DNA of 64,000 nt from a virus. The notes beneath the pieces were generated by a model, which did not search any database, was not told the DNA's origin, and saw only the letters and a program-made list of their open reading frames with translations. The number at the start of each line of letters is the position of its first letter. Position 1 is the stretch's first letter. Both the position numbers and the translations under genes were made by a program. The stretch spans positions 1-64,000 of the IMG/VR virus record IMGVR_UViG_3300042314_000891. One strand, written 5' to 3'. Shown one piece after another: positions 53,526 to 59,787 of this stretch.

Positions 53526-55715
53526 ATGAAAAAGTTACAAATCACTCTAATAGGTATTTTCCTATTATTAGGTTGTGCAAAGGAAGAAGCACTACAACCA
53601 ACAATAATTGATACTCCACCATCTGTATTCACAGAGGATGCAATCAATGTTACACTAAAATCTGCATTTGTTGTAGGTAAAGTACAAGATGTTGCATATT
53701 CACCTACAATTGAACGTGGGTTTATTTATGCAAGTAATGCAGATGTGAATGGATATGGTAATACCATTAAATTAGATACGAATATTACAATATTCAAATC
53801 ACAACTAACCAAACTAACCCCCAATAAAACTTATTACTATAAAGCATACGCCAAAAACAAATATGGTACTGCTTATGGTGAATTGAAGAATTTTACAACG
53901 GGAGATTATCTTTTACCAACTTTAACTACCGATAGTTTAGGCAATATAACTCTTACATCGGTAAAACTATATGGTAATATCACAGATGATGGCGAAACGC
54001 CCATATTAAAGCGTGGATTCTGTATTAGTACTAACCCAACACCAACAACTACCGATAGCACATTCAATACGGGTAATGGGATGGGTTTATTTGATTTAGT
54101 TGTAATCAAACTAAAAGCAGGTACAAAGTACAATGTTCGTGCCTTTGCTACAAATGCTATGGGTACATCCTATGGTAAAGAAATCAGTTTTTCAACATTA
54201 GATTATAAACTACCTACAATCCAAACAAATTCAGTAACGGATATTGGATTAAATGTAGCAACATTAAGTGGGAATGTAAAAGATTTAGGTAGAGGTGAGT
54301 TAAAGGAACGTGGGATAGTTTTATCCAAATCACAAAACCCAACTATTGATGATATGAAATTCAAATCATCGGTTACGGATTTGGGAGAGTATAAGATTGT
54401 AGTTACTAAATTAGAAGTAAATACTAAATACTACGCAAGAGCATATACGCAGAATGAAGCAGGTATTGTATATGGTGATGAAGTAAATTTCTCAACATTA
54501 GATTATACATTTGCAAAAATATCTACCAACGATATTGGGAATATCTCATTTAGGAGTGCAAGAATTGGTGGTGAGGTTACAAACGAAGGTAATACACCCG
54601 TAACTGAAAGAGGTGTAGTAATTAGTAGAGAGAAAACACCTACAATTTCAGATAGAAAACTTACAGTAGGAAATGGTTTGGGTGGATATATGGTAGATGT
54701 AAATGAACTGATACCTAATTCAACATACTATATTAGAGCATATTGTATAAACTCAAAGGGTATAGTTTATGGTAATGAACGAAATTTCAGAACTTTGGAT
54801 GATACACCTCCACCAGCTCCAATAGTATCTATACCTACTATACCATCATCGCCTACAACACCACCACCAACAACATTTGTACCTGGACCTGTTGTAACAA
54901 CACCACCACCAACACTATCGGCATTGCCGGAGTATGTGAGTGTACCTGATAGTAGATTTGAACAGGCACTAATAGATAGAGGATACGATTTTGTATTGGA
55001 TGGTAGAATAAGAACTGCACCAATCGCAAATGTAACTACAATTGAGATATTAGATAATATGAATATCAGTAATATCAGAGGTATAGAAGCATTCCCTAAT
55101 CTACAACGATTGCGTATTATTCACAATCAAATTAGTAGTGTAGATTTATCTAAAAATCCTAACTTAACTTGGGTTTCCTTTTGGGATAATAAATTGACAA
55201 GTATTGATGTGAGTTCATTGTATAAGTTAGAGTATTTTGGAGCAGGTGATAATGATATTGTAACATTTGATGTTTCCAGAAATTACAATCTAAATGAATT
55301 GGATTTTGGTAATACGGAAGGTAGAGCTGGATATGGAACAACTCGAGGTGTAACATCTATTGATATTTCACACAATCCAAAAATGCGCAGATTATATATG
55401 CAAAACAATAGATTGACAAGTTTGAATATTAGTAGAAATAAATTGATTGAAGATGTTTGGGCGCATGATAATAAAATTGAATCTTTGGATTGTAGTAATA
55501 ACCCGAATTTATCATTTATAATAATGTGGAATAATAATTTAAGATACTTAAATATAAAAGGAACATATCAGGGTGGAGTGCCAGCACGTTTATATACAAA
55601 AAATAACCCTAATTTAGCAGAAATTAAAGTTACAAATGCAAGTAATATTTTAGCAAGAAGACAATTTTGTGAATATTGTTTCGTAATAGATAGTTGGACA
55701 AAATATGTAGAATAA
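53526..55715 (+). CDS. Surface lipoprotein with FN3-like repeats and leucine-rich repeats
   Basis: 729 residues. A lipoprotein signal peptide ends LLLGC near residue 17. The mature N-terminus C-A-K-E-E fits the Bacteroidota lipoprotein export signal (K then two acidic residues just after Cys), predicting display on the outer face of the outer membrane. Residues ~30-430 hold four or five beta repeats of ~95 residues (YYKAYAKNKYGTAYGE, YNVRAFATNAMGTSYGKE, YYARAYTQNEAGIVYGDE), as in Bacteroidota FN3-like domains. A Pro/Thr-rich linker (~432-470) leads to C-terminal leucine-rich repeats (VDLSKNPNLTWVSFWDNKLT). It stands alone among tRNA genes with its own promoter, like a cargo (moron) gene; it may alter the infected cell surface, for example to block superinfection. 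Confidence 0.85.
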   Translation: MKKLQITLIGIFLLLGCAKEEALQPTIIDTPPSVFTEDAINVTLKSAFVVGKVQDVAYSPTIERGFIYASNADVNGYGNTIKLDTNITIFKSQLTKLTPNKTYYYKAYAKNKYGTAYGELKNFTTGDYLLPTLTTDSLGNITLTSVKLYGNITDDGETPILKRGFCISTNPTPTTTDSTFNTGNGMGLFDLVVIKLKAGTKYNVRAFATNAMGTSYGKEISFSTLDYKLPTIQTNSVTDIGLNVATLSGNVKDLGRGELKERGIVLSKSQNPTIDDMKFKSSVTDLGEYKIVVTKLEVNTKYYARAYTQNEAGIVYGDEVNFSTLDYTFAKISTNDIGNISFRSARIGGEVTNEGNTPVTERGVVISREKTPTISDRKLTVGNGLGGYMVDVNELIPNSTYYIRAYCINSKGIVYGNERNFRTLDDTPPPAPIVSIPTIPSSPTTPPPTTFVPGPVVTTPPPTLSALPEYVSVPDSRFEQALIDRGYDFVLDGRIRTAPIANVTTIEILDNMNISNIRGIEAFPNLQRLRIIHNQISSVDLSKNPNLTWVSFWDNKLTSIDVSSLYKLEYFGAGDNDIVTFDVSRNYNLNELDFGNTEGRAGYGTTRGVTSIDISHNPKMRRLYMQNNRLTSLNISRNKLIEDVWAHDNKIESLDCSNNPNLSFIIMWNNNLRYLNIKGTYQGGVPARLYTKNNPNLAEIKVTNASNILARRQFCEYCFVIDSWTKYVE

Positions 55716-55749
55716 TTTGGATATATGAAAAAAGTTTTGTATATTTGTA
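55716..55749 (+). promoter_or_regulatory. Host-type promoter for the second tRNA block
   Basis: TTTGG at 55716 overlaps the lipoprotein stop; GTATATTTGTA at 55739; the tRNA begins at 55755. Confidence 0.8.
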
Positions 55750-55754
55750 GAGTT

Positions 55755-55837
55755 GCTCGAATGTTGGAATGGTAGACAAGACAGACTTAAAATCTGTTGT
55801 CCGTATGGGCGTGTGGGTTCAAGTCCCTCTTCGAGTA
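55755..55837 (+). tRNA. tRNA-Leu (TAA)
   Basis: Acceptor GCTCGAA/TTCGAGT, stem ACAGA/TCTGT, loop CTTAAAA, long variable arm (TGTCCGTATGGGCGT), T-arm present. Confidence 0.92.
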
Positions 55838-55843
55838 CATAAT

Positions 55844-55920
55844 GGGGATTTAGTTCAGTTGGCTAGAACGCTTGATTTGCATTCAAGAGGTCGTGGGTTC
55901 GAATCCCACTTTCTCCACCA
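55844..55920 (+). tRNA. tRNA-Ala (TGC)
   Basis: Stem CTTGA/TCAAG, loop TTTGCAT, T-arm GTGGG/CCCAC, CCA encoded; acceptor GGGGATT/TTTCTCC with two mismatches at its base. Confidence 0.9.
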
Positions 55921-55930
55921 AAAGAAATAT

Positions 55931-56039
55931 GCCGGAGTGGCGGAACAAATGGGAAGTACAACCATTAGACGTGCCTGATTCGAAGTGGTGCAGTAACCGA
56001 AAAGGACTGCGTGTGGGTAGCCAATCCCTCCTCCGGTAC
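55931..56039 (+). ncRNA. tRNA-like RNA with D-loop hairpin insertion and long variable arm
   Basis: Acceptor GCCGGAG/CTCCGGT and a Leu-type TGGCGG D-arm start are clear. A hairpin AATGG/CCATT is inserted in the D-loop, a long arm GCAGT/ACTGC occurs before the T-arm, and the T-loop is TAGCCAAT instead of TTCGAAT. No proper anticodon arm forms. It is a degenerate tRNA-Leu or a tRNA-shaped RNA with another job. Confidence 0.5.
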
Positions 56040-56045
56040 CTTATT

Positions 56046-56093
56046 TATCGTTGAAAGAAACGATATTAGATTTTATCGTTAGATTAAACGATA
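56046..56093 (+). repeat. Twin hairpins
   Basis: Two consecutive hairpins with the same arms, TATCGTT ... AAACGATA (56046-56065 and 56074-56093), lie immediately before the next tRNA. Confidence 0.7.
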
Positions 56094-56094
56094 T

Positions 56095-56168
56095 GGACTT
56101 GTAGCTCACTCGGTTAGAGCAGTTGACTCATAATCAAAAGGTAGTAGGTTCGATTCCTACCTGGTCCA
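56095..56168 (+). tRNA. tRNA with CAT anticodon (Met or Ile2)
   Basis: Acceptor GGACTTG/CTGGTCC (one mismatch), loop CTCATAA, T-arm GTAGG/CCTAC, discriminator A, CCA not encoded. Confidence 0.88.
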
Positions 56169-56172
56169 CAAC

Positions 56173-56388
56173 GAGTAAGAGATACTCGGTAGTCTTTAAT
56201 CCAAGACTCATTTAACAATGGATAGGGTATTGGACCGGACATCCTTAAACGCCGGTGTCGTGGGAATAAAGGAGAACGACACATCTCCTCCCCGTAGTGT
56301 TGACTTTTTAAGCAGTAAGATGCATTGGGTTTTTGAAAGGAAAAACTATAAATAACTACTCACAAGTAATCTCAATGTGGGGAAATTT
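56173..56388 (+). ncRNA. Structured spacer RNA between tRNAs
   Basis: 216 nt without a gene. Hairpins GAGTA/TACTC (56173-56187), AGTCTT/AAGACT (56191-56208) and GTGTCGT/ACGACAC (56255-56282) are visible. RNase P and tRNA 3' processing at the flanking tRNAs would release it as a discrete RNA. Confidence 0.4.
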
Positions 56389-56463
56389 GCAGGTATAGCA
56401 CAGTGGTTAGTGCTCTGGTCTTCCAAACCGGAGACGTCAGTTCGAATCTGACTACCTGCTCCA
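56389..56463 (+). tRNA. tRNA-Gly (TCC)
   Basis: Acceptor GCAGGTA/TACCTGC, loop CTTCCAA, T-arm GTCAG/CTGAC, discriminator T, CCA encoded; a canonical Gly tRNA. Confidence 0.93.
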
Positions 56464-56578
56464 TAAGGAGCTCCCGCTTTAAGGTGAAGGACACGCGGGC
56501 GAATAACTTTCAGAGTAAGTTGTAAAAGAACTCGAAACCTTAAGTCTAGTGTGGGATGAGACTCCTACCCACACATTT
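56464..56578 (+). ncRNA. Structured spacer RNA between tRNAs
   Basis: CCCGC/GCGGG (56473-56499), AACTT/AAGTT and GTGTGGG/CCCACAC (56549-56574) hairpins fill this 115-nt spacer; TAAGGT can also pair with ACCTTA across it. Confidence 0.4.
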
Positions 56579-56662
56579 GGGAGTATCGCATAGTGGCAAT
56601 TGCGGGTGACTGTAAATCACTTCTCTACGAGTTCGGAGGTTCGAGTCCTTCTACTCCCACCA
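56579..56662 (+). tRNA. tRNA-Tyr (GTA)
   Basis: Acceptor GGGAGTA/TACTCCC, stem GTGA/TCAC, loop CTGTAAA, long variable arm, T-arm GGAGG/CCTTC, CCA encoded. Confidence 0.92.
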
Positions 56663-56678
56663 AATAATCCCAATAAAG

Positions 56679-56712
56679 TTTGGAATTATAAAAGAAAATA
56701 CTTATATTTGTA
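56679..56712 (+). promoter_or_regulatory. Host-type promoter inside the tRNA array
   Basis: TTTGG at 56679 and TTATATTTGTA at 56702; tRNA-Glu starts at 56716. Confidence 0.75.
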
Positions 56713-56715
56713 AAT

Positions 56716-56789
56716 GCTCCGTTCGTCTAATTGGTTAGGACATCCGCCTTTCACGTGGAAGCTTACGGGTTCGATTCCCGTACGGAGTA
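56716..56789 (+). tRNA. tRNA-Glu (TTC)
   Basis: Acceptor GCTCCGT/ACGGAGT, stem TCCGC/GTGGA, loop CTTTCAC, T-arm ACGGG/CCCGT. Confidence 0.92.
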
Positions 56790-56793
56790 CAAA

Positions 56794-56881
56794 AGATTAA
56801 CGTAAGTCGCCTATGTGGGTGAAACTAATTCCTCATTTGGGGAAGAGAAGATGTGATTTCTTTAATAGGTGTAGTTAATCT
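56794..56881 (+). ncRNA. Structured small RNA closed by nested stems
   Basis: AGATTAAC (56794) pairs with GTTAATCT (56874) over 8 bp, and inside it CGCCTAT (56808) pairs with ATAGGTG (56865). TTCC/GGAA hairpins lie within. The fold spans nearly the whole spacer between two tRNAs, which suggests a small RNA rather than random spacer. Confidence 0.55.
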
Positions 56882-56887
56882 TTAATT

Positions 56888-56960
56888 GCTTCCGTAGCTC
56901 ATATGGTAGAGCAGCTGACTTGTAATCAGCAGGTGGTTGGTTCGAGCCCGACCGGAAGCT
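56888..56960 (+). tRNA. tRNA-Thr (TGT)
   Basis: Acceptor GCTTCCG/CGGAAGC, stem GCTGA/TCAGC, loop CTTGTAA, T-arm GTTGG/CCGAC. Confidence 0.93.
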
Positions 56961-57051
56961 CCGATTGATGTTTCGTTTGATGGTATGTTTTTAAGTTGCC
57001 AAAGTGCCGAAAGGATTACTTGATAAGTAAAAAGGATAAACCATCGTATTT
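56961..57051 (+). ncRNA. Structured spacer RNA
   Basis: GATGGT (56979) pairs with ACCATC (57040), enclosing the hairpin TTACTT/AAGTAA (57016-57030). No gene. Confidence 0.35.
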
Positions 57052-57201
57052 GGCTCTATAATTGTTGAGGTAGCACCAAAGACAATGAGTGGGTGAATGA
57101 TGATTAAATGTAGGTGACACTCCTTAATACTAGGATTGGAGAGAAGAGTTGGTGCATTTAGTAAGTAGTTCATAAGATGGGTTCGATTCCCATTAGAGCT
57201 A
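57052..57201 (+). ncRNA. tRNA-like RNA (150 nt) with large internal insertion
   Basis: Acceptor GGCTCTA/TAGAGCT and a perfect T-arm ATGGG-TTCGATT-CCCAT mark a tRNA-like end, but ~120 nt separate them instead of ~45. The interior shows ATTGT/ACAAT and GCACCAA/TTGGTGC stems, and no standard anticodon arm. The plan (acceptor plus T-arm plus large loop) recalls tmRNA, but no tag frame is evident and a real tmRNA lies at 50301. A tRNA with a small intron is the alternative. Confidence 0.6.
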
Positions 57202-57392
57202 CAAAACAAACGAAGACTATGGTGTAACCCCATGGTATATAAAATCCAAAATGGTCCTGTTGAAGCCGGAATAGTCATACAGGTCAGGAGAGAGTTACTA
57301 TAAGTGGGGAGTAATTAACCCAATACGAAATGTAACCACCAATGAAAATTGGTTATGATGTGTAGAAGGACACAAAAAGTTTGTTTTAATTT
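57202..57392 (+). ncRNA. Structured spacer RNA
   Basis: Hairpins CCTGT/ACAGG (57256-57283), ACCAAT/ATTGGT (57338-57353) and TGTGT/ACACA (57359-57374) are present in 191 nt with no gene. Confidence 0.4.
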
Positions 57393-57466
57393 AGTTCGTT
57401 GGTGTAGAGGCCCAACATGCTTCCCTGTCACGGAAGAGACCACGGGTTCGAATCCCGTACGAACTG
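57393..57466 (+). tRNA. tRNA-Asp (GTC)
   Basis: Acceptor AGTTCGT/ACGAACT, stem CTTCC/GGAAG, loop CTGTCAC, T-arm ACGGG/CCCGT, discriminator G as expected for Asp. Confidence 0.93.
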
Positions 57467-57471
57467 CGAAT

Positions 57472-57542
57472 TGCTCGATGGTGTAGCGGTAGCACAACTG
57501 TTTTTGGTGCAGTTAGGGTTGGTTCGAATCCAGCTCGGGTAA
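57472..57542 (+). tRNA. tRNA-Gln (TTG)
   Basis: Acceptor TGCTCGA/TCGGGTA (two G-U pairs), stem ACTGT/GCAGT, loop TTTTGGT, T-arm GTTGG/CCAGC. Confidence 0.9.
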
Positions 57543-57559
57543 CATTAAATAATATTATT

Positions 57560-57901
57560 ATGAAAGAATTAGGAATGTCTATTATGCTTTTATTCAACAC
57601 ATTGGGTGGTTCAATTGACCCAAAGTTTAGTGATGAAGCACCTTTGGTTGAAACTATAAAAATTGAAATCAGAGAATTACAAAGAAAAATCCAATGGGTT
57701 GATGCAACCGATGAGGATTATGCAAGTAAGTATGTTCGTATAGAAAAATTATCGAAAGATATTATAAAGAAAAAAGAACAACTTAAAAATATGGAGAAAC
57801 GTGCCAAACTTAAACAAAAGTGGGCATTGGAAGATTCATTGGAAATCCGTAAGAAATATCCACCAATTGTTTTGGATACTTTAAAGTCAGAACAAATTTA
57901 G
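57560..57901 (+). CDS. Small coiled-coil protein within the tRNA array
   Basis: 113 residues. The central part (IKIEIRELQRKIQWVD, RIEKLSKDIIKKKEQLKNME) is a charged coiled coil. No family recognised. It is embedded between tRNA-Gln and tRNA-Ser with only 17 and 5 base gaps, so its message is cut from the polycistronic tRNA transcript. Confidence 0.65.
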   Translation: MKELGMSIMLLFNTLGGSIDPKFSDEAPLVETIKIEIRELQRKIQWVDATDEDYASKYVRIEKLSKDIIKKKEQLKNMEKRAKLKQKWALEDSLEIRKKYPPIVLDTLKSEQI

Positions 57902-57906
57902 TAAAA

Positions 57907-57992
57907 GGAGGGTTGGCAGAGTTGGTCTATTGCACCGGTCTTGAAAACCGGAGTCTGTAACAGGACCGTGAGTTCGAATCTCACACCCTCCT
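57907..57992 (+). tRNA. tRNA-Ser (TGA)
   Basis: Acceptor GGAGGGT/ACCCTCC, stem CCGGT/ACCGG, loop CTTGAAA, long variable arm, T-arm GTGAG/CTCAC. Discriminator is T, not the usual G. Confidence 0.92.
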
Positions 57993-57997
57993 CATCT

Positions 57998-58069
57998 GGC
58001 TCCATAGGTAAACGGATATACCGTCGCTCTTCTAAAGCGAATTTCCAAGTTCGATTCTTGGTGGGGCTA
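57998..58069 (+). tRNA. tRNA-Arg (TCT)
   Basis: Acceptor GGCTCCA/TGGGGCT, stem TCGCT/AGCGA, loop CTTCTAA, T-arm CCAAG/CTTGG. Confidence 0.92.
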
Positions 58070-58075
58070 CAATAT

Positions 58076-58164
58076 AGAGGGTTGGGTGAGTGGCTTAAAC
58101 CAGCAGTTTGCTAAACTGTCGTGGGGGTAATTCTCCACCAGCGGTTCGAATCCGCTATCCTCTA
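58076..58164 (+). tRNA. tRNA-Ser (GCT)
   Basis: Acceptor AGAGGGT/ATCCTCT, stem GCAGT/ACTGT, loop TTGCTAA, long variable arm, T-arm AGCGG/CCGCT. Confidence 0.92.
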
Positions 58165-58178
58165 CATTTGTTATAAGT

Positions 58179-58190
58179 TAATATTTATAG
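58179..58190 (+). promoter_or_regulatory. Late-type promoter motif
   Basis: TAATATTTATAG lies directly before the ATG at 58193, so either the leader is extremely short or the motif is inactive. Confidence 0.35.
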
Positions 58191-58192
58191 GT

Positions 58193-58519
58193 ATGATAAA
58201 GTTAAAACACATATTGAAAGAAGAATTGGTAAAAGATACTGATTTTTTAGATTTTGCAGATAACAGATTGGGTGGAGCTACAAAAATAGCACAAACTGCT
58301 AAAGAAAAAGGTGGAGATGCATTACTAACATACCATCACTTTGCTGTTAAGCTACCTTATTATGAGAAAGCAAAAAATGGTGAACTAGATATTGATACCG
58401 CTAAAAAAGAGTTTATAGAAACATTGGGTAAAATATCATTAGATATGGACCAAACTACATTTCAAATTGAAGTAGGTAGATTGGAAGTATTGGGTGAACT
58501 ATTCATAAAAAATAAATAA
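58193..58519 (+). CDS. Small hypothetical protein
   Basis: 108 residues from the ATG at 58193, after the tRNA-Ser gene; longer in-frame extensions would run through the tRNA and are rejected. Helical and charged (IKLKHILKEELVKDTDFLDF, LDIDTAKKEFIETLGKISLD). Its start resembles that of the 2H phosphoesterase at 58730 (MKLRKILKE). No family recognised. Confidence 0.6.
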   Translation: MIKLKHILKEELVKDTDFLDFADNRLGGATKIAQTAKEKGGDALLTYHHFAVKLPYYEKAKNGELDIDTAKKEFIETLGKISLDMDQTTFQIEVGRLEVLGELFIKNK

Positions 58520-58551
58520 TAAAAATATAAGGTTACACAAACCTTAAAAAT

Positions 58552-58712
58552 TGTGATGTGGCGAAATTGGCAGACGCACCCTCCTGTCTCGGGGGCGGGG
58601 ATAAATAAATAAAGTAAGAATAATAAAGGGGTTGACCACCTAGCTTCCGGAAGCGCCAAAAATTGTTCTTTACCTAATTACCTTATGGATGGTTCGAATC
58701 CTCCCATTACAG
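58552..58712 (+). ncRNA. tRNA-Leu-like RNA interrupted by ~85-nt insertion
   Basis: Acceptor TGTGATG/CATTACA, a normal D-arm GCG-AAATTGGCAGA-CGC and an anticodon-like arm CCCTC-CTGTCTC-GGGGG are followed by an AT-rich stretch, a GCTTCCGGAAGC palindrome and only then a weak T-arm with TTCGAAT. The loop would read GTC, odd for a Leu-type D-arm. Either an intron-containing or disrupted tRNA, or a tRNA-like RNA. Confidence 0.5.
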
Positions 58713-58729
58713 CAATTAAACCAAACAAA

Positions 58730-59260
58730 ATGAAACTGCGTAAGATATTAAAAGAAATACAAAAGACACCATATCAGTATGGGTGTGCAATGTTATACAT
58801 AGATTTTGATGAATCTATATTGACAAGTACAATTAGTAATGTTGATGTATATGATGATGAGAATGGTCACTATGGTTTAGAAACAGAACCACACGTTACA
58901 TTACTATATGGTTTACATACAAATGTACCAGATGGTGTAGTTTCTCAAATTATCAACCAAGTTCCGTTTGGTGATATTAAACTAACAAACCCATCTATTT
59001 TCGAAGGTAACCCAGATTACGATGTATTAAAGTTTGATGCAAGTGGTGAGGGATTACAAAGAGCAAATGAGTTATTAAAAAAGCTACCACATTCAAACGA
59101 TTACCCAGAATACAATCCACATATGACTGTGGCTTACTTAAAGAAAGGTAAGTGGCAACAATATACAAATAAGTTTATGCAGATGCAATTTGAAGTTTCA
59201 CCATTATATGTCATTTATAGTAAAAGCGATGGTAGTAAACACAAATTTAAAATAAGGTAA
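58730..59260 (+). CDS. 2H phosphoesterase (LigT / 2'-5' RNA ligase-like)
   Basis: 176 residues from the ATG at 58730; an upstream in-frame ATG lies inside the tRNA-like RNA and is rejected. Two H-x-T motifs are present: EPHVTLLYGLH and NPHMTVAYLKKG, the active-site pair of the 2H superfamily, which opens or joins 2'-5' or cyclic phosphodiester bonds in RNA. Its place at the end of the tRNA array fits a role in RNA end repair; phage 2H enzymes that cleave cyclic or 2'-5' oligonucleotide signals of defence systems are another possibility. Confidence 0.8.
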   Translation: MKLRKILKEIQKTPYQYGCAMLYIDFDESILTSTISNVDVYDDENGHYGLETEPHVTLLYGLHTNVPDGVVSQIINQVPFGDIKLTNPSIFEGNPDYDVLKFDASGEGLQRANELLKKLPHSNDYPEYNPHMTVAYLKKGKWQQYTNKFMQMQFEVSPLYVIYSKSDGSKHKFKIR

Positions 59261-59264
59261 GGAT

Positions 59265-59729
59265 ATGGAAAAGGTATTCAGAAGATTAATTGACAGAAAA
59301 AAAGTAGAATTAGTAACATATATATCTGAATACCTATCTAATAACGATGGTATTGAAATACTCATTGGATGTGATTCACAAGTATTCAAAACAAAAACAA
59401 TCTATGCAATTGTAATTGCACTTTACACTCCCGGCAAAGGAGCTCACTTACTTTTCACTCGTTGGAACACTAATAGAGAGAACTATTCAGGTAATCGTTT
59501 GATACATGAAGTATGGTCTTCTATTGAGGTAGCAGAGTATTTAAGAGAAGCGGGATTACCAAAGGCAACATATATTGACGTAGATTTAAACCCAGACCCA
59601 CAATTCAAATCAAATGAAGTGTTCCGTCAAGCAGTAGGAATGGTAGAAGGAATGGGTTACAAATGTAGACACAAAGGAACAAATGCAGCAGTAACATATG
59701 CGGCAGATAGTTTAGTAAAAATGTACTAA
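59265..59729 (+). CDS. RNase H-like protein of the YkuK/DUF458 family
   Basis: 154 residues. ILIGCDSQVFKTKTIYAIVI, LFTRWNTNRENYSGNRLIHE and TYIDVDLNPDPQFKSNEVF carry the acidic residues of an RNase H-like fold, in the pattern of YkuK (DUF458). The C-terminal CRHKGTNAAVTYAADSLVK completes the family pattern. It lies between the 2H enzyme and the DNA polymerase; probably a nuclease acting on RNA or hybrid. Confidence 0.75.
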   Translation: MEKVFRRLIDRKKVELVTYISEYLSNNDGIEILIGCDSQVFKTKTIYAIVIALYTPGKGAHLLFTRWNTNRENYSGNRLIHEVWSSIEVAEYLREAGLPKATYIDVDLNPDPQFKSNEVFRQAVGMVEGMGYKCRHKGTNAAVTYAADSLVKMY

Positions 59730-59733
59730 ACTA

Positions 59734-59767
59734 TTTGTTCTTTTGGTTTATATTTCGTATCTTTGTA
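59734..59767 (+). promoter_or_regulatory. Host-type promoter for DNA polymerase
   Basis: TTTG at 59734 and GTATCTTTGTA at 59758 keep the usual offset; the TTG start is at 59788. Confidence 0.65.
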
Positions 59768-59787
59768 AAAATTAAACCAATAATAAG

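Noticed and set aside
55769-56054. Protein frames over the Leu and Ala tRNAs (also minus-strand frames at 56991-57600)
   Set aside because: They are translations of tRNA genes and structured spacers.
58121-58192. N-terminal extension of the 108-residue protein
   Set aside because: It would start inside tRNA-Ser; the ATG at 58193 is a better start.
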